A stretch of DNA of 64,000 bases from Liolophura sinensis (GCF_032854445.1 NC_088302.1:50994046-51058045), one strand, 5' to 3'; positions 38,201 through 47,900 are shown, numbered from the stretch's first letter. The notes: a model not told the origin generated them from the letters alone. Program-made: numbers and translations.

Positions 38201-40321
38201 AATCAGTCATGATGATACCTCAATCATTCATGATCAGGCGTCAGACAACGTGATGAAACCTCAGTCACCAATGACCAAGCCTTCAGTCATCGATGATCAA
38301 CCCTCAGTCATCAATTATCATACCTCAGACATCGATGATCAGATCTCAGTGATAGATGACGAAACCTGAGTCATAGGTGACAAAACCTCAGCCAACGACG
38401 ATCAAACCTTAGTGATCGGTGATCAAACCTTAGTGATCGGTGATCAACCTCAGTAGGCGGTTATCAGACCTCAGTAGTCGATTATCAAACCTCAGTCATC
38501 GGTGATCAAACCTCAGTTATCGGTGATCAAAACTGAGCCATCGATGATCAAATCTCAGCCATCGATGATTAAACCTCAGGTATCGATCAGATGGGAAACC
38601 GACGGTCAACTTCACAATGTAATTAAGAAGTTATACACATCGAAATATTGACCAGACCTTCCATTTCATACACACTGGGTTTGGCACAGTTGATATATCA
38701 ACCTGCTCATGGTGTTTTGGGGTAAAACAGGGATGTGCTCTAGACTAGTAGAAGCCACTTTGGTAACTTTATAGTTTATCAGCACAGCATGTGTATTGAA
38801 TCACATGTAGAGATCGCCACTCGCCAATTTGTCTCGCTCAAACATCATAATATGGCAAATGTGTAGAAGCCATGTCGCCTGCTCAGTTCAGTTTAACAAA
38901 CCAAGGAAAAGAAAAGAGCATCTGAGATACCATAACAAGATGTTACCAACAACGTTTTTTGCGGTGGCTGTTTAGTTTAAAGGATATAATGTACATGATA
39001 ATAGTTTGACGTCATAAGGCTAATTCCAGTACAAGCATCCCTGGAGGAGATGGTTACTCTTCAAGCTTACGTTGTAAAATGTCGCATGTACATCAAATAT
39101 TATCAAAGAATAACAACAACAATCTTTATACAGGTGAGTCACAGGTGTATACACTAGGCAGAATCGGACGTGTCAACGTTGTGTCCACCAAACTGTCCAG
39201 GATAGGGAGCGGCCAAAACGCCATGATATCCGCAGAGAATACGACCACAAGACTACTGGGTACGATGAGAATGTTGTCTTCATTCCATTTTCGATTTCTC
39301 AACATTCACATTGTCGATTTTCCCCGCAGAGACCTCAAAACATCATTAAATCAAAACTGGAACATTTAGAACAGTGTCATGCAAAAGACAAACAAGTTAT
39401 TAGTTTTCAATACTCATGTCATAAATATTGTCATAAATACTATCACTGATAACTATTTCATCGCTCAGTCCTTGTATGATCTCTGATAAATGTTGCTTCT
39501 CTCCTTTCTGGTTAATCTCTCTTTCTGTTTGACCACTGACAAATAGTGTTTCTCTTCTTTCAAGGACACTGATAGTTGCTGCTCCTTTCCTTGTAGGTAC
39601 ATTCAGTCACGTGGAGCACGTATTACTGGTCGGAGTGGGTGGAGCAGTTCCTCATTTCTCCGACTTCAGCCAACATGTGCGCCTAGGTGACGTAGTTGTG
39701 TCGTCACCAGCGAATGACACACAAGCCCTGTACATTCAGTGTACTAAGGTAGAAACCATGGCAGAGGTGTCCGGTTATAGCTACATAACCCGATCCTTCC
39801 AGTGCATTGACCAGACCTTGCAAAGAGCTGTGCAAAAATTGAGGCAGCGTTGTGAAGCTGGAAACGGGGAGAACACTTTCATCGCGTATATCGAAGAAGC
39901 TAAAGAGCGTTTGCATTCCGAGGAATCCAGCTTCGCTCGCCCTTCAATAAAGTCGGACAAACTCTTCCTCACTAAACCTGATGGTCAAAAAATCCAGATG
40001 GAGCATCCAAAGCCGTTCGGGAAAGAGGCCCGGTTGTTCCGCGAGGGCCAGCCTTACATACGGTATGGCACGGTTGGCGCCGGCAGATTGGTCTCGCGGA
40101 ATGACCACATGAGGCGAGAATTCGCGGAGATGAATGGGATCAAGGCGTATGACGCCGAATATGACGCCGTTTTACAGTCTTTAGAAGGAAACAGGAACGA
40201 CAGTTTTCTCCTTATCCGTGGAATGGCGGACTATGTGGACGGTTCTAACAAAGACTGGCAACCTTATGCTGCGCTGGTGGCGGCGGCGTACATGAAGGCT
40301 TTAATTTGCAATCTTCGGTAG
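11287..40321 (+). CDS. Methyltransf_FA / winged-helix / nucleoside phosphorylase-like multidomain protein, 16-exon model
   Basis: Model exons: 11287-11299, 19440-19519, 24806-24863, 25725-25868, 26128-26213, 27446-27476, 27945-28067, 28252-28269, 30103-30552, 31250-32230, 33448-33495, 35205-35352, 36528-36664, 37088-37231, 39134-39259, 39597-40321. Phases agree throughout and the total is 3312 nt, or 1103 residues (776 without the 981-nt exon). In order: an unrecognised N-terminal region (about 1-184), a Methyltransf_FA domain (about 185-334), a Ser/Arg/Trp-rich low-complexity region (335-661), a winged helix (about 695-760) and a PNP_UDP-type phosphorylase domain (about 780-1100). Phosphorylase hallmarks are PQVAIITAFYCEKLAVDAM, LLVGVGGAVPH and IRGMADYVDGS. 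Related invertebrate proteins are, as I recall, annotated farnesoic acid O-methyltransferase-like. That name comes from the FA domain and does not prove methyltransferase activity. Substrate and role are unknown. The least certain part is the end of exon 2. Confidence 0.88.
13416..13530 (+). repeat. Dispersed repeat family B, copy 1 (diverged)
   Basis: CAGTGTGACAGTTGGCAAAT, then TCAATTTACCTCAGTTAGG and a TATAAATTCATGG-like end. The same block recurs at 26755-26901 and 55245-55410 (ACAGTGTGATAGTTGGCAAA...). No coding content. Class unknown. Confidence 0.7.
14943..15080 (-). repeat. SINE 3' part, minus strand
   Basis: Reads TTTGTTTGTTTGTTTAATTG GTGTTTTACGCCGTACTCAAG...CGGCGGCCAGCATTATTGTG GGAGGAAACCGG. 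This is the reverse complement of the '...CTTGAGTACGGCGTAAAACACCAATTAAACAAA' tail shared with the copies at 48.2, 49.8 and 56.6 kb. The tRNA-like head is not visible, so it appears 5'-truncated. Confidence 0.85.
19440..19519 (+). CDS. Exon 2, donor uncertain
   Basis: The acceptor GTTCCACAG precedes the frame RQRQFDAWKSRLLQAAVDDF. The strongest donor (G|GTGAGT, exon end 19502) leaves phase 1, which does not fit exon 3. Ends at 19513 (GAT|GTGACG) or 19519 (ACG|GTGTTG) leave phase 0, which does fit and reads through ...DDFGELDVT into GLKYKERYLNQLPEEQ. A missed small exon between 19.5 and 24.8 kb is the alternative. I use 19519 provisionally. Confidence 0.6.
21575..21770 (+). repeat. Probable SINE with tRNA-like head
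   Basis: CCTCGGTTAGGGCGTTGATC...GGAGGTTCGAAAAC gives a Pol III B-box-like GGTTCGAAAAC. About 90 bp later comes GAAGGGAGGTTCTTGGATAC AGCATTAAACACGAGCC, the same type of SINE tail as other copies. It is diverged and the ends are approximate. Confidence 0.55.
22015..22305 (+). repeat. Full-length tRNA-headed SINE
   Basis: The head CGGATAGCACAGTTGGTAGA GCGTCCGCTTCGGGAGCGG folds like a tRNA D-arm and anticodon arm (loop TTCGGGA, Pro-like). It is followed by a decayed B box (AGAATCAATCC). The body matches the copies at 34.6 and 60.2 kb (CCCTAAGGATTCCCTCGTCG, CATATGACTGAAAAGTTGTT), and the tail reads GAGTACGACGTTAAACCCCA. The tRNA arms are too imperfect for a working tRNA gene. Confidence 0.85.
23467..23708 (+). 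repeat. 121-bp tandem duplication
   Basis: Two adjacent copies begin TGATTTATGGGAAAAAAGGA at 23467 and 23588. I count about three mismatches between them, so the duplication is recent. It contains no open frame of note. Confidence 0.93.
24806..24863 (+). CDS. Exon 3
   Basis: Acceptor TCATTTTACAG, then the frame GLKYKERYLNQLPEEQLLK, ending AAAC|GTATTT. The donor is weak (C at -1). Its phase 1 end joins exactly to exon 4 (AG GTT GTG ATG...), giving ...LLKQVVMTAIKNEEH. The charged, helix-like content resembles neighbouring coding exons. Confidence 0.62.
24984..25052 (+). repeat. (GT)n/(GTGC)n microsatellite
   Basis: An imperfect TGTG run with interspersed GTGTGC units, in the intron between exons 3 and 4. 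The cysteine/valine-rich open frames across it are artefacts of the repeat. Confidence 0.9.
26318..26440 (+). repeat. Dispersed repeat family A, copy 2
   Basis: ATTCGTATAACACCTGTCGA CCAAAATGGATGTTCCGGGT CAATAATCGCAAG, then a CAACGCAAGTCACCAGAGAA block. It aligns with 803-950 and 42630-42775. It lies in the intron after exon 5. Confidence 0.7.
26755..26901 (+). repeat. Dispersed repeat family B, copy 2, interrupted by a TTAA element
   Basis: CAGTGTGATAGTTGGCAAAT...TCAATTTACCTCAGTCAGGG...CCCCCTAGAACCATGGC matches 55245-55410 closely. The family B sequence resumes as CAGAATTAGGTAAAA at 27233, right after the inserted element, and continues to about 27270. Confidence 0.82.
26902..27231. mobile_element. 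322-bp TTAA-flanked non-autonomous element (MITE)
   Basis: The insert at 26906-27227 lies between TTAA at 26902-26905 and TTAA at 27228-27231. Its ends, AGGAGAAGAATATTTTAAACAT and (reverse complement of the right end) AAGAGAAGAAAACTTAAAAACAT, form imperfect terminal inverted repeats. The family B copy at 55.4 kb preserves the uninterrupted site, CCATGGCTTAAGCAGAATTA. A TTAA target is the hallmark of piggyBac-type transposition. The termini do not show the usual CCC start, so the superfamily remains an inference. Confidence 0.8.
29775..29830 (+). repeat. Dispersed repeat family A, copy 3 (partial)
   Basis: CATCGAACAGACATTCGTAT ACCAGCCGTCAACCAAACTG...GTTCTGGGTCAATACC. Only the central part of the family is recognisable. 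Confidence 0.65.
30103..30552 (+). CDS. Exon 9: Methyltransf_FA domain
   Basis: A single 450-nt, phase 1-1 exon holds the whole domain. Motifs match what I recall of the Methyltransf_FA/FAMeT family: FKLKAGGDAHIALS, THEIVIGAEGNTKSMIR, EFRFFWVSWAGGNIEVGRG and a closing NVNCLAVSTGRASRGQWEF. The family is named after a crustacean/insect farnesoic acid O-methyltransferase candidate. The fold lacks an obvious SAM-binding GxGxG motif here, so enzymatic function should not be assumed. It may be a beta-rich ligand- or glycan-binding module. Confidence 0.9.
31250..32230 (+). CDS. Exon 10: 981-nt phase-symmetric low-complexity exon
   Basis: The exon is preceded by a TACTAAC branch-point-like word and an AG acceptor, and ends GATGACG|GTAAGT. 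It is phase 1-1, so it can be included or skipped without shifting the frame. Its 327 residues are Ser/Arg/Trp-rich and look disordered. PRIFRTQS occurs twice (followed by MMTISS and SMVISS), and RPW-S/T-G...SW segments recur (RPWTGNQFITESW, RPWSGSLAFDSSW). An open stretch this long in AT-rich DNA is unlikely by chance. No domain is recognised. The lone weak spot is the acceptor, which has a poor pyrimidine tract. Confidence 0.72.
32231..32376 (+). CDS. Possible read-through terminal extension of exon 10
   Basis: If the donor at 32231 is not used, the frame stays open for 48 more codons (GKYALFAAARQRLGGSSDHG...) to a TGA at 32374-32376. A canonical AATAAA follows about 210 bp later. This would yield a short isoform with the FA domain and the Ser/Arg/Trp tail but no winged helix or phosphorylase. 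It is supported only by the open frame and the signal; 48 codons can stay open by chance. Confidence 0.35.
32584..32589 (+). terminator. Candidate poly(A) signal for the short isoform
   Basis: AATAAA in the context TAAGAATAAAGATTAAT, about 210 bp after the TGA that ends the read-through of exon 10. It lies inside an intron of the long isoform, so it would be used only by an alternative terminal exon. Confidence 0.4.
34550..34892 (+). repeat. tRNA-derived SINE with (CATA)n tail
   Basis: Remnant head (GAGATCAACCCCGAGTCGAGTC), then GCGCTAAGCAGTGAGAGGTT AGAGCAAGGAAACATGACTG, GGCCCGGTGTCAGTATAATA and a GGTGTCTTCGGCATCGTGCT TCAATGGCGGC body. It ends ACATTGTTAAGTACGACGTT AGACCC and a CATACATACATA run at 34866-34892. 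The same family occurs at 48.48 kb (minus) and 60.09 kb. Confidence 0.88.
35205..36664 (+). CDS. Exons 12-13: winged-helix segment
   Basis: Exons 35205-35352 and 36528-36664 join in phase 2. They give a basic lead-in (KESKAARKEKAKMS), then LLWLAKRQRLIQVLEDAYPN, SVNVSQLLQNCKIKQTDTIA and VVMLKDLEKRGLIKEMDKGVWMRV. The pattern of helix, helix, recognition-like helix and 'LEKRGLI.....GVW.RV' wing is typical of winged-helix folds. The exact family (DNA-binding, Z-alpha-like or protein-protein) cannot be decided by eye. The intron at 35353-36527 contains the degenerate repeat at 36150. Confidence 0.72.
36150..36325 (+). repeat. Degenerate tandem repeat, about 30 bp, GGTGGTTT motif
   Basis: Five or six imperfect units share 'GGCCA-GTGCGGTGGTTT-A-CC' (for example GCCAAGTGCGGTGGTTTAGC and ACAGGGCGGTGGTTTTATAC). 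It is G-rich compared with the surrounding intron. No coding content. Confidence 0.65.
37088..40321 (+). CDS. Exons 14-16: nucleoside phosphorylase-superfamily domain
   Basis: Exons 37088-37231, 39134-39259 and 39597-40321 (stop at 40319-40321). The first beta strand PQVAIITAFYCEKLAVDAM, the middle VYTLGRIG and NTTTRLLGTF, the glycine loop LLVGVGGAVPH and the closing IRGMADYVDGS..WQPYAALVAAAYMKAL fit the PNP_UDP fold. The Asp of GMADY is in the place of the base-contacting Asp of the NP-I family. The insert around residues 900-1000 is longer than in bacterial MTA/SAH nucleosidase. Activity could be phosphorolytic, hydrolytic or lost; the sequence does not settle which. Confidence 0.85.
37975..38592 (+). 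repeat. About 21-bp tandem repeat with TCATCGATGA palindrome
   Basis: Roughly 30 variable units around CTCAGTCATCGATGATCAAA C. Spacings vary between about 15 and 21 bp. Most units hold the self-complementary word TCATCGATGA or a near variant, so either strand can form short hairpins. It lies in the long intron (37232-39133) between two phosphorylase-domain exons. Confidence 0.9.
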
Positions 40322-40365
40322 AAAATGATCAGACTTGAAAACTTACCTTAAGTATATGCATGTAC

Positions 40366-40371
40366 ATTAAA
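40366..40371 (+). terminator. Weak candidate poly(A) signal after the phosphorylase stop
   Basis: ATTAAA (a common variant) in TGTACATTAAACCTTC, 45 bp after the stop codon. No canonical AATAAA lies nearby. The call rests on position only. Confidence 0.25.
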
Positions 40372-41639
40372 CCTTCACTATATTTATTGACGACATAATA
40401 GTATTTGTTGCGCACGATCTTGGCCTCTTTACTTCATATTGTCAACTATTACACTGTCGAAGACTCATTATAGTTGATTTCATTTTTAACTCATATAGTT
40501 CAGAATATACCGGTTACCACATATATTACAGTGGAAGCATTTCCAAAACGTCGTTGAATTCATCTCGATTCGTCATCTTTTCTTCATGGTGTTGGGAAAA
40601 CAATGATATATTATTCTCATCTATAACATGTTTAGTATTATCAAGTTTAGTCTGATAGATGAGTTCAGTATGAACCTGCTAACTTCATTAAAACATACTA
40701 TGATCTGTCCTGTGAGTTTTCATGTGTGAATTATTTACCACAATTTTCTTTTTCACATTAAGTTTTTTTCTGGTACTGTAAACTGTACCTTCCAATTATT
40801 TTATGTCATTCGATCGCCCAAAGCAAAAGGTGTGTTTGTCTTGCAATCAAAGGCTTCCAATGAGTGCTCTCGAAAGATGACTGCGTTGACCAGTGAGGTA
40901 GCTTGCTCAAATACAGCTCTGTTTGACTCGGCGTCGTTTTCAGGTCAGAATACAAATAGACAAGGGACCAGATTACCATAAAAGGGACAGACTTTGCTGG
41001 TTTCGCCAACAGCGAGACCAACATTTCATGCGCACAGACATCTTGTTTCTCCAAAAATCTGTGTTTACTTCTGTCGAATGAGATTAAAACCAAAGATTAA
41101 TCAAGGATTAATTATTTTAGACCCAATTCGTCCCAGTCAAGCATTTCATTGGCCTATTCTGTTACTGAACTTGAAAAGAGAGTTACACAGGCGCTACGTG
41201 TCTAATTTATAATGTCAGTGATCGGCTACCTCATGCTAAAATACTATCTTGTCTGTTTGTGGTTTAATTTACTTGAATAAGTTCAAATTTAGGGCAGATG
41301 AGGTTATATCAAAAACAACATATATATGATCTAGAAACTCATGTTTGCCACTAAAACAGCAGAGAGCTACAGCGTTATACTGATCTTACGACTGAAGCCA
41401 CGTGCAGAGGTCAGAAATTAGAGCTTGTATAGTATCCTCACGCTTTACCCCCAGTTATACACTTCCTTTGCGAAACGTAGTAAAAACTGAGGGGAGACCT
41501 TTTGCGACACCAGCCAATGGAGGACGCCACAACAAATGTTAATGCATGGTGTATAGTAAGAGGGCGGGTTGGGAGTGTATGTCACATTTTCTGTGATGTT
41601 AAACACCGCACCAGTTCAACAAGATATGACTGGCAAAAC

Positions 41640-42510
41640 CCTAAGTATAAACATGGGTTTCCCGAGATAATACGGGCATATTTTGGTTTCCCTAAACAGT
41701 ATAAGAATAAACATTGGTGCTTTCAAATGTGCGAATGACCCACCTCCAATTTATTAAGACATGTAAACATGGGACTTTCGAATCAGTGTGGATAATGATG
41801 TCTTTGTAACTGTAGTCTGGGTAAATTTGAATTTGTTTTAAGAGCATTATAAACTTCGGAAACACAGTGTGGAAAACATGACGATAAACATCAGTTTCTC
41901 AAGACAGTGTGGAAAAGGACGTGACTGTGAAGTCAGCAGGTATAGTGCTTAGATTGTGAATATTCCATGAATAAATACAAGTTTATCAATACAATTTAGA
42001 TAAACACAGATTTTTCAGTAGAGTGTGGAAAACACGGATGTATCAAGTCAGGATTTTCGGTCCTTGGATTGTCAAGACTATGAATAAACATCAGATCCTC
42101 AGTACACTAGGGGAAAGACAGGTTTGTCAAGTCAGCATTTTTGGTTCATGGATTGTCAAGAATCCATGAACAAACATAAACATAAATTTGTCAAGACAAG
42201 ATGAATAAACATAAACATAAATTTGTCAAGACAAGATGAATAAACATAAACATAAATTTGTCAAGACAAGATGAATAAACATAAATTGGTCAAAACAAGA
42301 TGAACAAAGATAAATTTGTCAAGACAAGATGAATACAAATAAATTTGTCAAGACAAGATGAATAAACACGAGTTTTTGAAGACAGCATAGAAAAAGACGG
42401 AATTGCCGACTCAGTGCTTATAGTTTTGAGATTAATTGTCAATGCACTAACGGATAAACACAAGTTTGTCAAGACAATATAGATAAACATAAATTTCTCA
42501 TGACAGTAAG
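41640..42510 (+). repeat. Degenerate repeat with 35-bp core (AAGACAAGATGAATAAACAT)
   Basis: Around 42180-42370 there are several near-identical units, AAATTTGTCAAGACAAGATG AATAAACATAAACAT, at 29-35-bp spacing. Outward on both sides, diverged units (TCAAGACAGTGTGGAAAA, GTCAAGACAATATAGATAAA) continue. This is an old array with a younger centre. Confidence 0.8.
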
Positions 42511-42629
42511 GCCCAAAATGAATACCGATAAACGTGAGCCTGTTACGTCTGTGAAAACTGCCGATGTGGAGTTAAGCCATAATCATTCATTTATTCAGAA
42601 TGTAAATACCGTAATGCTTAGTTTTTCAT

Positions 42630-42775
42630 GTAATCTGTGTAATTTATGCATCCAAACGGACATTCATATACTACCCGTCAACCAAAATGGACGTTCCAGG
42701 TCAATCATCGCAAGATCAGTTCCCAAAACGACGTTTAACGCCGACCACCAAAGATCTAATCATGTATATAATCAA
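42630..42775 (+). repeat. Dispersed repeat family A, copy 4
   Basis: TGTAATTTATGCATCCAAAC GGACATTCATATACTACCCG TCAACCAAAATGGACGTTCC...CCCAAAACGACGTTTAACGC. Together with 803-950 it defines the longest shared extent of the family (about 145 bp). Confidence 0.75.
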
Positions 42776-43499
42776 GCAAAAAAAGGCTTGTCATGAAAAA
42801 ACCTTGACACACCTGTTTTTTCAGTAATGAATTGTGACACTGATTGAAAGCGCCACACAACACAAGATTTAACAAATGCTACATGGCAACAAACTATATG
42901 CAAGACAAGGAAACAAGAGATTTCAACAATCGTGAATAACACATTGGTAAGGTAATAACACATTAGGTTACATCACCAGAACCATAAAAAACTAAGCATG
43001 TCTGAAAATTATTGTCATTCTTCGGAAACAGTAAGTGACTATGCCTGTGTTGAATGCTACATACATGTAAGTACATAAATCTCGTGCGCACCTGTGCATA
43101 TGAAGGGTATATAATAAAGTACCAATGATTGTTTACGTCATACCCAATCCTCCCGTACTACTACGAGGATTGTACAGTCTCCTGAACATGTGGGAAGAAA
43201 TCTAGCTGGCGCTTGAAAGTAATTGTGACGGGATTTGGAGAGGGGGTGGGGGTGAAGGAATGTCACGAGAGGCCTAACAATCTTCAAACGGCGATGAAAT
43301 GATCTAGTCAAATAGACAGAGTTGAATGAAGTGCGTAATACTTAACACATGTGTATAAACATCTATTCTGATAAGAAATGGCGTTTGAAACCGTTTGAGC
43401 TATTCTCAGTTACTTTAATTCTTCGTGGGTACACTTAGATACGGAGGTTAGCAAGTGCATGCCACGAGTCACATTTACCCATGTCAGCGTTTTCCCGTT

Positions 43500-44130
43500 A
43501 TATACTAGATGTACATAAATAAATATGACTTCGTGTCCAGGCTACAACTCCAATTGCTTCCCATGTGCAGTTTTCATTTTAGCGCAGTTTTAGTTTGTTT
43601 TGTTTTTTTCATTTTGTCTATATGGACACAGAGGAGACGATGTTTCGCGATTTATGCTTGTTCATGTTCGCGGTTGTCAAGTTAACAAAATCGCCAATTA
43701 TGTATAGGAGCCTACTATACATATGAATAGGTTTAACTGACTTCGTGTCCGAGCTAAAACTCCGTATTCCGTATTCCACGCGCAGCTTTAATTTTTCGTA
43801 GATACATAAACACAGAAATCACCATACATCTGGAATCACATTTGTCTATTTTCGCGGTTGTCATCGTTATCAGATGGCCATTTTTTGTGTATATACTATA
43901 TAAATAGATGTGACCGGGCTATAACTACATACAACACTAATTGTTTCCATCTGCAGTCATATTTTTGGTGGATATACAAATAAGTCAACCCCAATTGTTT
44001 TACATCTACAGTTTTAATTTTTGGTGGATACCTAGATACAAATGTGTCGCGTCTCACGTTTGTCCATTTCCGTGGTTGCCATGATAAACAAAAGGGAGCA
44101 TCTCCTTGATATCTAGTGTAGGTATTTGAC
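43500..44130 (+). repeat. Satellite family C, left cluster (diverged)
   Basis: Three or more diverged units of roughly 150-200 bp share GACTTCGTGTCCAGGCTACA ACTCCAATTGCTTCCC, TTTAATTTTTGGTGGATAC and CGCGGTTGTCA. The same unit forms a second, better-preserved cluster at 56030-57110 in the same orientation. Confidence 0.75.
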
Positions 44131-44974
44131 CAACAACTTCATTTAATTTGCATGTGCAGTTTGATTTATATTTTACGGTGGTCCATATACGACATTTTCT
44201 TTTTTTTAACTTTTGTAACCTTTTCTTCGGTTTCCACTTAAGTGAAAACTATTTTCCAACAACTTCCAAAAATGGAGGAAAATGGAAGATCAAATCATTT
44301 TGACTACAGATAAAATTTTCGGGGGGAAGGGTGAGGATAAAATGTCTATCTCTACCTTCACGGCGTAGGACAAGTTGTAGGGGCTTTGAAAGAAAGGAGT
44401 TGACTGACTTTCGCCTGAAGGCCTAGGCCCCTATGGAATTGCGCAATTCCACAAGGTCAAGCAAACAAGAAACTAATTAACAGGCCGCACATAATAGGCC
44501 TGATTAACATTAGCATCGTCCCTAGAAAAGTGTAAATCAGCATGAGCTTATAGGTCCAATGCACAGATTAGCTCTAAATCACAACACAAACTTTCATTTC
44601 GTTTGTGGACTGATTTGCCGCATTTATGCTAAACAGCTCTAAATATTCTGACAGCTTACAATTAAGCCCCCAATCTATTTTTAAACTGGCGTCATACAGT
44701 CCTTACGGCAACCCCGATAGAGGGCGCTTTAAAATATATTGCAACCTCCGCCGCCAGCAGAAATTCATTTGAGAGCTATGTGAGAAATAATGCTACAAAA
44801 GGAGTATTATTCTACATATTATTTTGAAACATCATGAGAATAATTACATTTACGCATTTAAAATAAGAACTGCTTTTATAAGCTTAAGTTACAATTGCGG
44901 CAGAGGTTGCTCAACTTAGTAACAAATATCCGGATCGTGGCGAATCAGCTGTCAATTGCAGGGCAGTGTTGGAA

Positions 44975-47900
44975 ATGGCTGATGTGCGAAACGTTGAGGC
45001 TCTGCAGGGAAGACAGTCGTTACAATTTGTGGAGAATTGTGTGAAATCTTCAGCAAGTTCCAGTCGAGAGAAGTGTGAAGAGTGCTTTAGCCTGTATGAC
45101 GTCGACAGGTGAGGTGGTTGTCTTCTTAGGCATGTCAGCTGATCTACCTGAAGGCTGAAGACAGCAGACACAATGTAAACAAAGATGTTGTTGTTGTAAC
45201 TTGCTTCTGCTCACATTAGCGGGTGCAAAATAAGTATTTTAATGCTTATATTCGCAGTTTATTTACAAAGACATTGAGACATCACAAACTATAAACTGCA
45301 CTTCTTTTATTGACACGTCTAAACTCTGTGGTGTGTTATGGAATATTTTATGAATTAAACGTCCTGTCTTATGCCTTTGTTATGTGGCATTCGCGGTTTC
45401 TTCTGGGAGCTTCCCAGGTTTTTTATTGCTAAAGTAATAGTAATCAGAATATGGTAGTTGAATAGACTGTTTCCGTGGTGAGAGTATATGTACAGAGAGT
45501 ATATGTCCAGGATGCGAGTCATCCATTACATTGGCATAAGACAAATTTTTGAAGTGTTTACTGCATGTGCGCGGCACCCGTGTGCATAGATTGCCAATCG
45601 TAATACTCAGCAGAGCAGGATGTGACTCAAACATGGCAAGCGGATTATCAAGGTTACAGCTGGTTGGATGAATTATACAAGTCAGCGATATATAAGCCAT
45701 ATAAATCATCGTTTTTAATGTTTATTTTATCATCAACTTCCTGTAGGACGTCCTTATGCTTGATTAACTGGCCAAATCATTGTAGGCAATGTATTAAGGA
45801 AGAATATTAAAGCAACCCTGAAACAAACTGTTTCAGATATTGCCAGATCTGTATAGAATATGTACATATCGAATATGTATTAGTTCTAGGAAACACGGCA
45901 AAACCAAACGATATACTGTTAACCCTATAAATCATATCAGAGTGTAATATCTCACTTTACCACAATGAGAGTTGAAACATCAAATCTTCTCTAATTCCAG
46001 TGATGGATACCTTTCCAGGGATGAATTTCTAAACTTGTGTAAAGATGTTTTTGTGAAGTGTAATGAGGATGAGCAGTCCTTGACCACTCTTGTTGATCAC
46101 ATGCTAAAACTACTTGATACAGACCAGGTGAGTATATATAATTCGTGTAAGACAGCATAATGTAATGTATAAGCCCTGTAGCCTCTGAACAATAAATTTG
46201 CATGTTTAAGCTGCACACTGACATGTGAGAAAGTCTGACAGTCACTGTACCATGTGTGATTGTCCCTTTGGGCTCCAATCTGCTCTTGGGTGTAAAATCA
46301 TATAAAATAACTCATCATTATGAACACTATGTCTACTACCTGGTTAATTTATAACAAATATTGATAAGCTTGTAGGAGTAGTACTTAGTAACTCATCTGG
46401 GAATGCTTCAGGGAATGAATGAAAATGATACATGAATATTACATGTGCAATGTTTTAATGTATTACCTTCATAAAATTTGATTCTGACTGTGAGTGTATA
46501 TGATGCGGGATTTATCTATAGTTGTCCGAATTTATTTTGTAATGCTGATTAAACTTTGCAGGATGGGAGGTTGAGTAAGGAAGAATTTAAAATTTGCTGG
46601 TGCTACTGGCTAAAACAGGTAATGATCATACACTTTTTTATTTTTTTATTTTTTACAAGCAAACTTTTCAATGAGTTCATATGAGAACAACTTCCTTGTA
46701 ACAGCATGTAGGTAAATGCATATTGAACAAGGATTTCATAACTCATGTCAAGCACATTTGATATACCTCATTAAGAGCTTTAGTTTGGTATAATTACAAA
46801 ATTCCTCAAAGTACCTGCAGTGAAATTTTAGTTTAAGTGTTGGTACATGATGAAGATGTTCATAGGTGGCGAAAGAGCATCTAGATGCTTGTTTGAGTAT
46901 ATTGTTTTGTCAGTTTATTCTCCGGACACAACTCAACCTCTCAGTCAATTACCATCCATACTCTTTGTGTAAAACAGCTTACTGTAATACTTCAACCTTT
47001 TCAGATGTTTGCAAGGTGCTTATTTAAGTATATTCTGAAGGCATAATTTTGTGTGGACGGATAAAATTATACTTCTTGTGAAGACCTGAAATTGGCCAAT
47101 TTTACCAATGTAGTTTTGTCACTAAAAAGAAATCATGAAACAAAATGGGCATAAATTGCTCTGAAAGTTTCTCTTTCATGTGCGAAAAGGTATTGGAATT
47201 CGGCTAAATATGTTTGTCATTGATAATCAAGAATTTATGCACAAACTACCAACTGATATACATATATCATAACACTTTTCTATCTGCCATCAGGTTTTAG
47301 AGCCTGTGTCAGCTCTGGTGATAGTGGATGTACAGAATGACTTCCTGGAGGGATCGCTATCCTTATCCCAGTGTCCAGCTGGACAGTGTGGCCTGCCCGT
47401 CATACCAGTTATAAACAATATGTTGGACAATGTCCAGTTTGACGTGGTTGTCTACTCTAAAGATTGGCATCCTAAAGATCACATATCATTTCTGGAAAAT
47501 GTCAACATCCGTCCCCTTCATCCATCCTCAAAAGTAAGTCTTTAGTTCATGTGTAAATGTCATGGAAACGTCATGGAATTAAAGGGTTTTCAGCTCTGTG
47601 CAGAGCCATTGTAGTTACTGTAAAATCTGAAAACAAGGGTTTAATAGTGCAAATGTTTGTGATCAGAGTTACATGTATTTGTCATGTATGCTTTATTAAA
47701 ATACTTTTAATAGATTCCTGCTTTAGCGACTGTTGTGTACAATTTCATAGTGACTCGAAGAATATGCATGTCCTGTATAAAATTTGTGCCTGTCTGGTTA
47801 CTTTACGGACATGTCGAGTGAAGTTCAAAACAGAACTATAATTGTCTGAACTGTAGGTAAAGTCAGAAGAAGCCAAGCCCTTTGATACAGTGGTGTTCGA

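Larger units (their letters stand above)
40322..44974. other. Intergenic region between the FA-phosphorylase and nicotinamidase genes
   Basis: No exon recognised. It contains a degenerate 35-bp repeat (about 41640-42510), a family A repeat (42630-42775) and the left satellite cluster (about 43500-44130). The last few hundred bases before 44975 are AT-rich with no clear promoter element. Confidence 0.5.
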
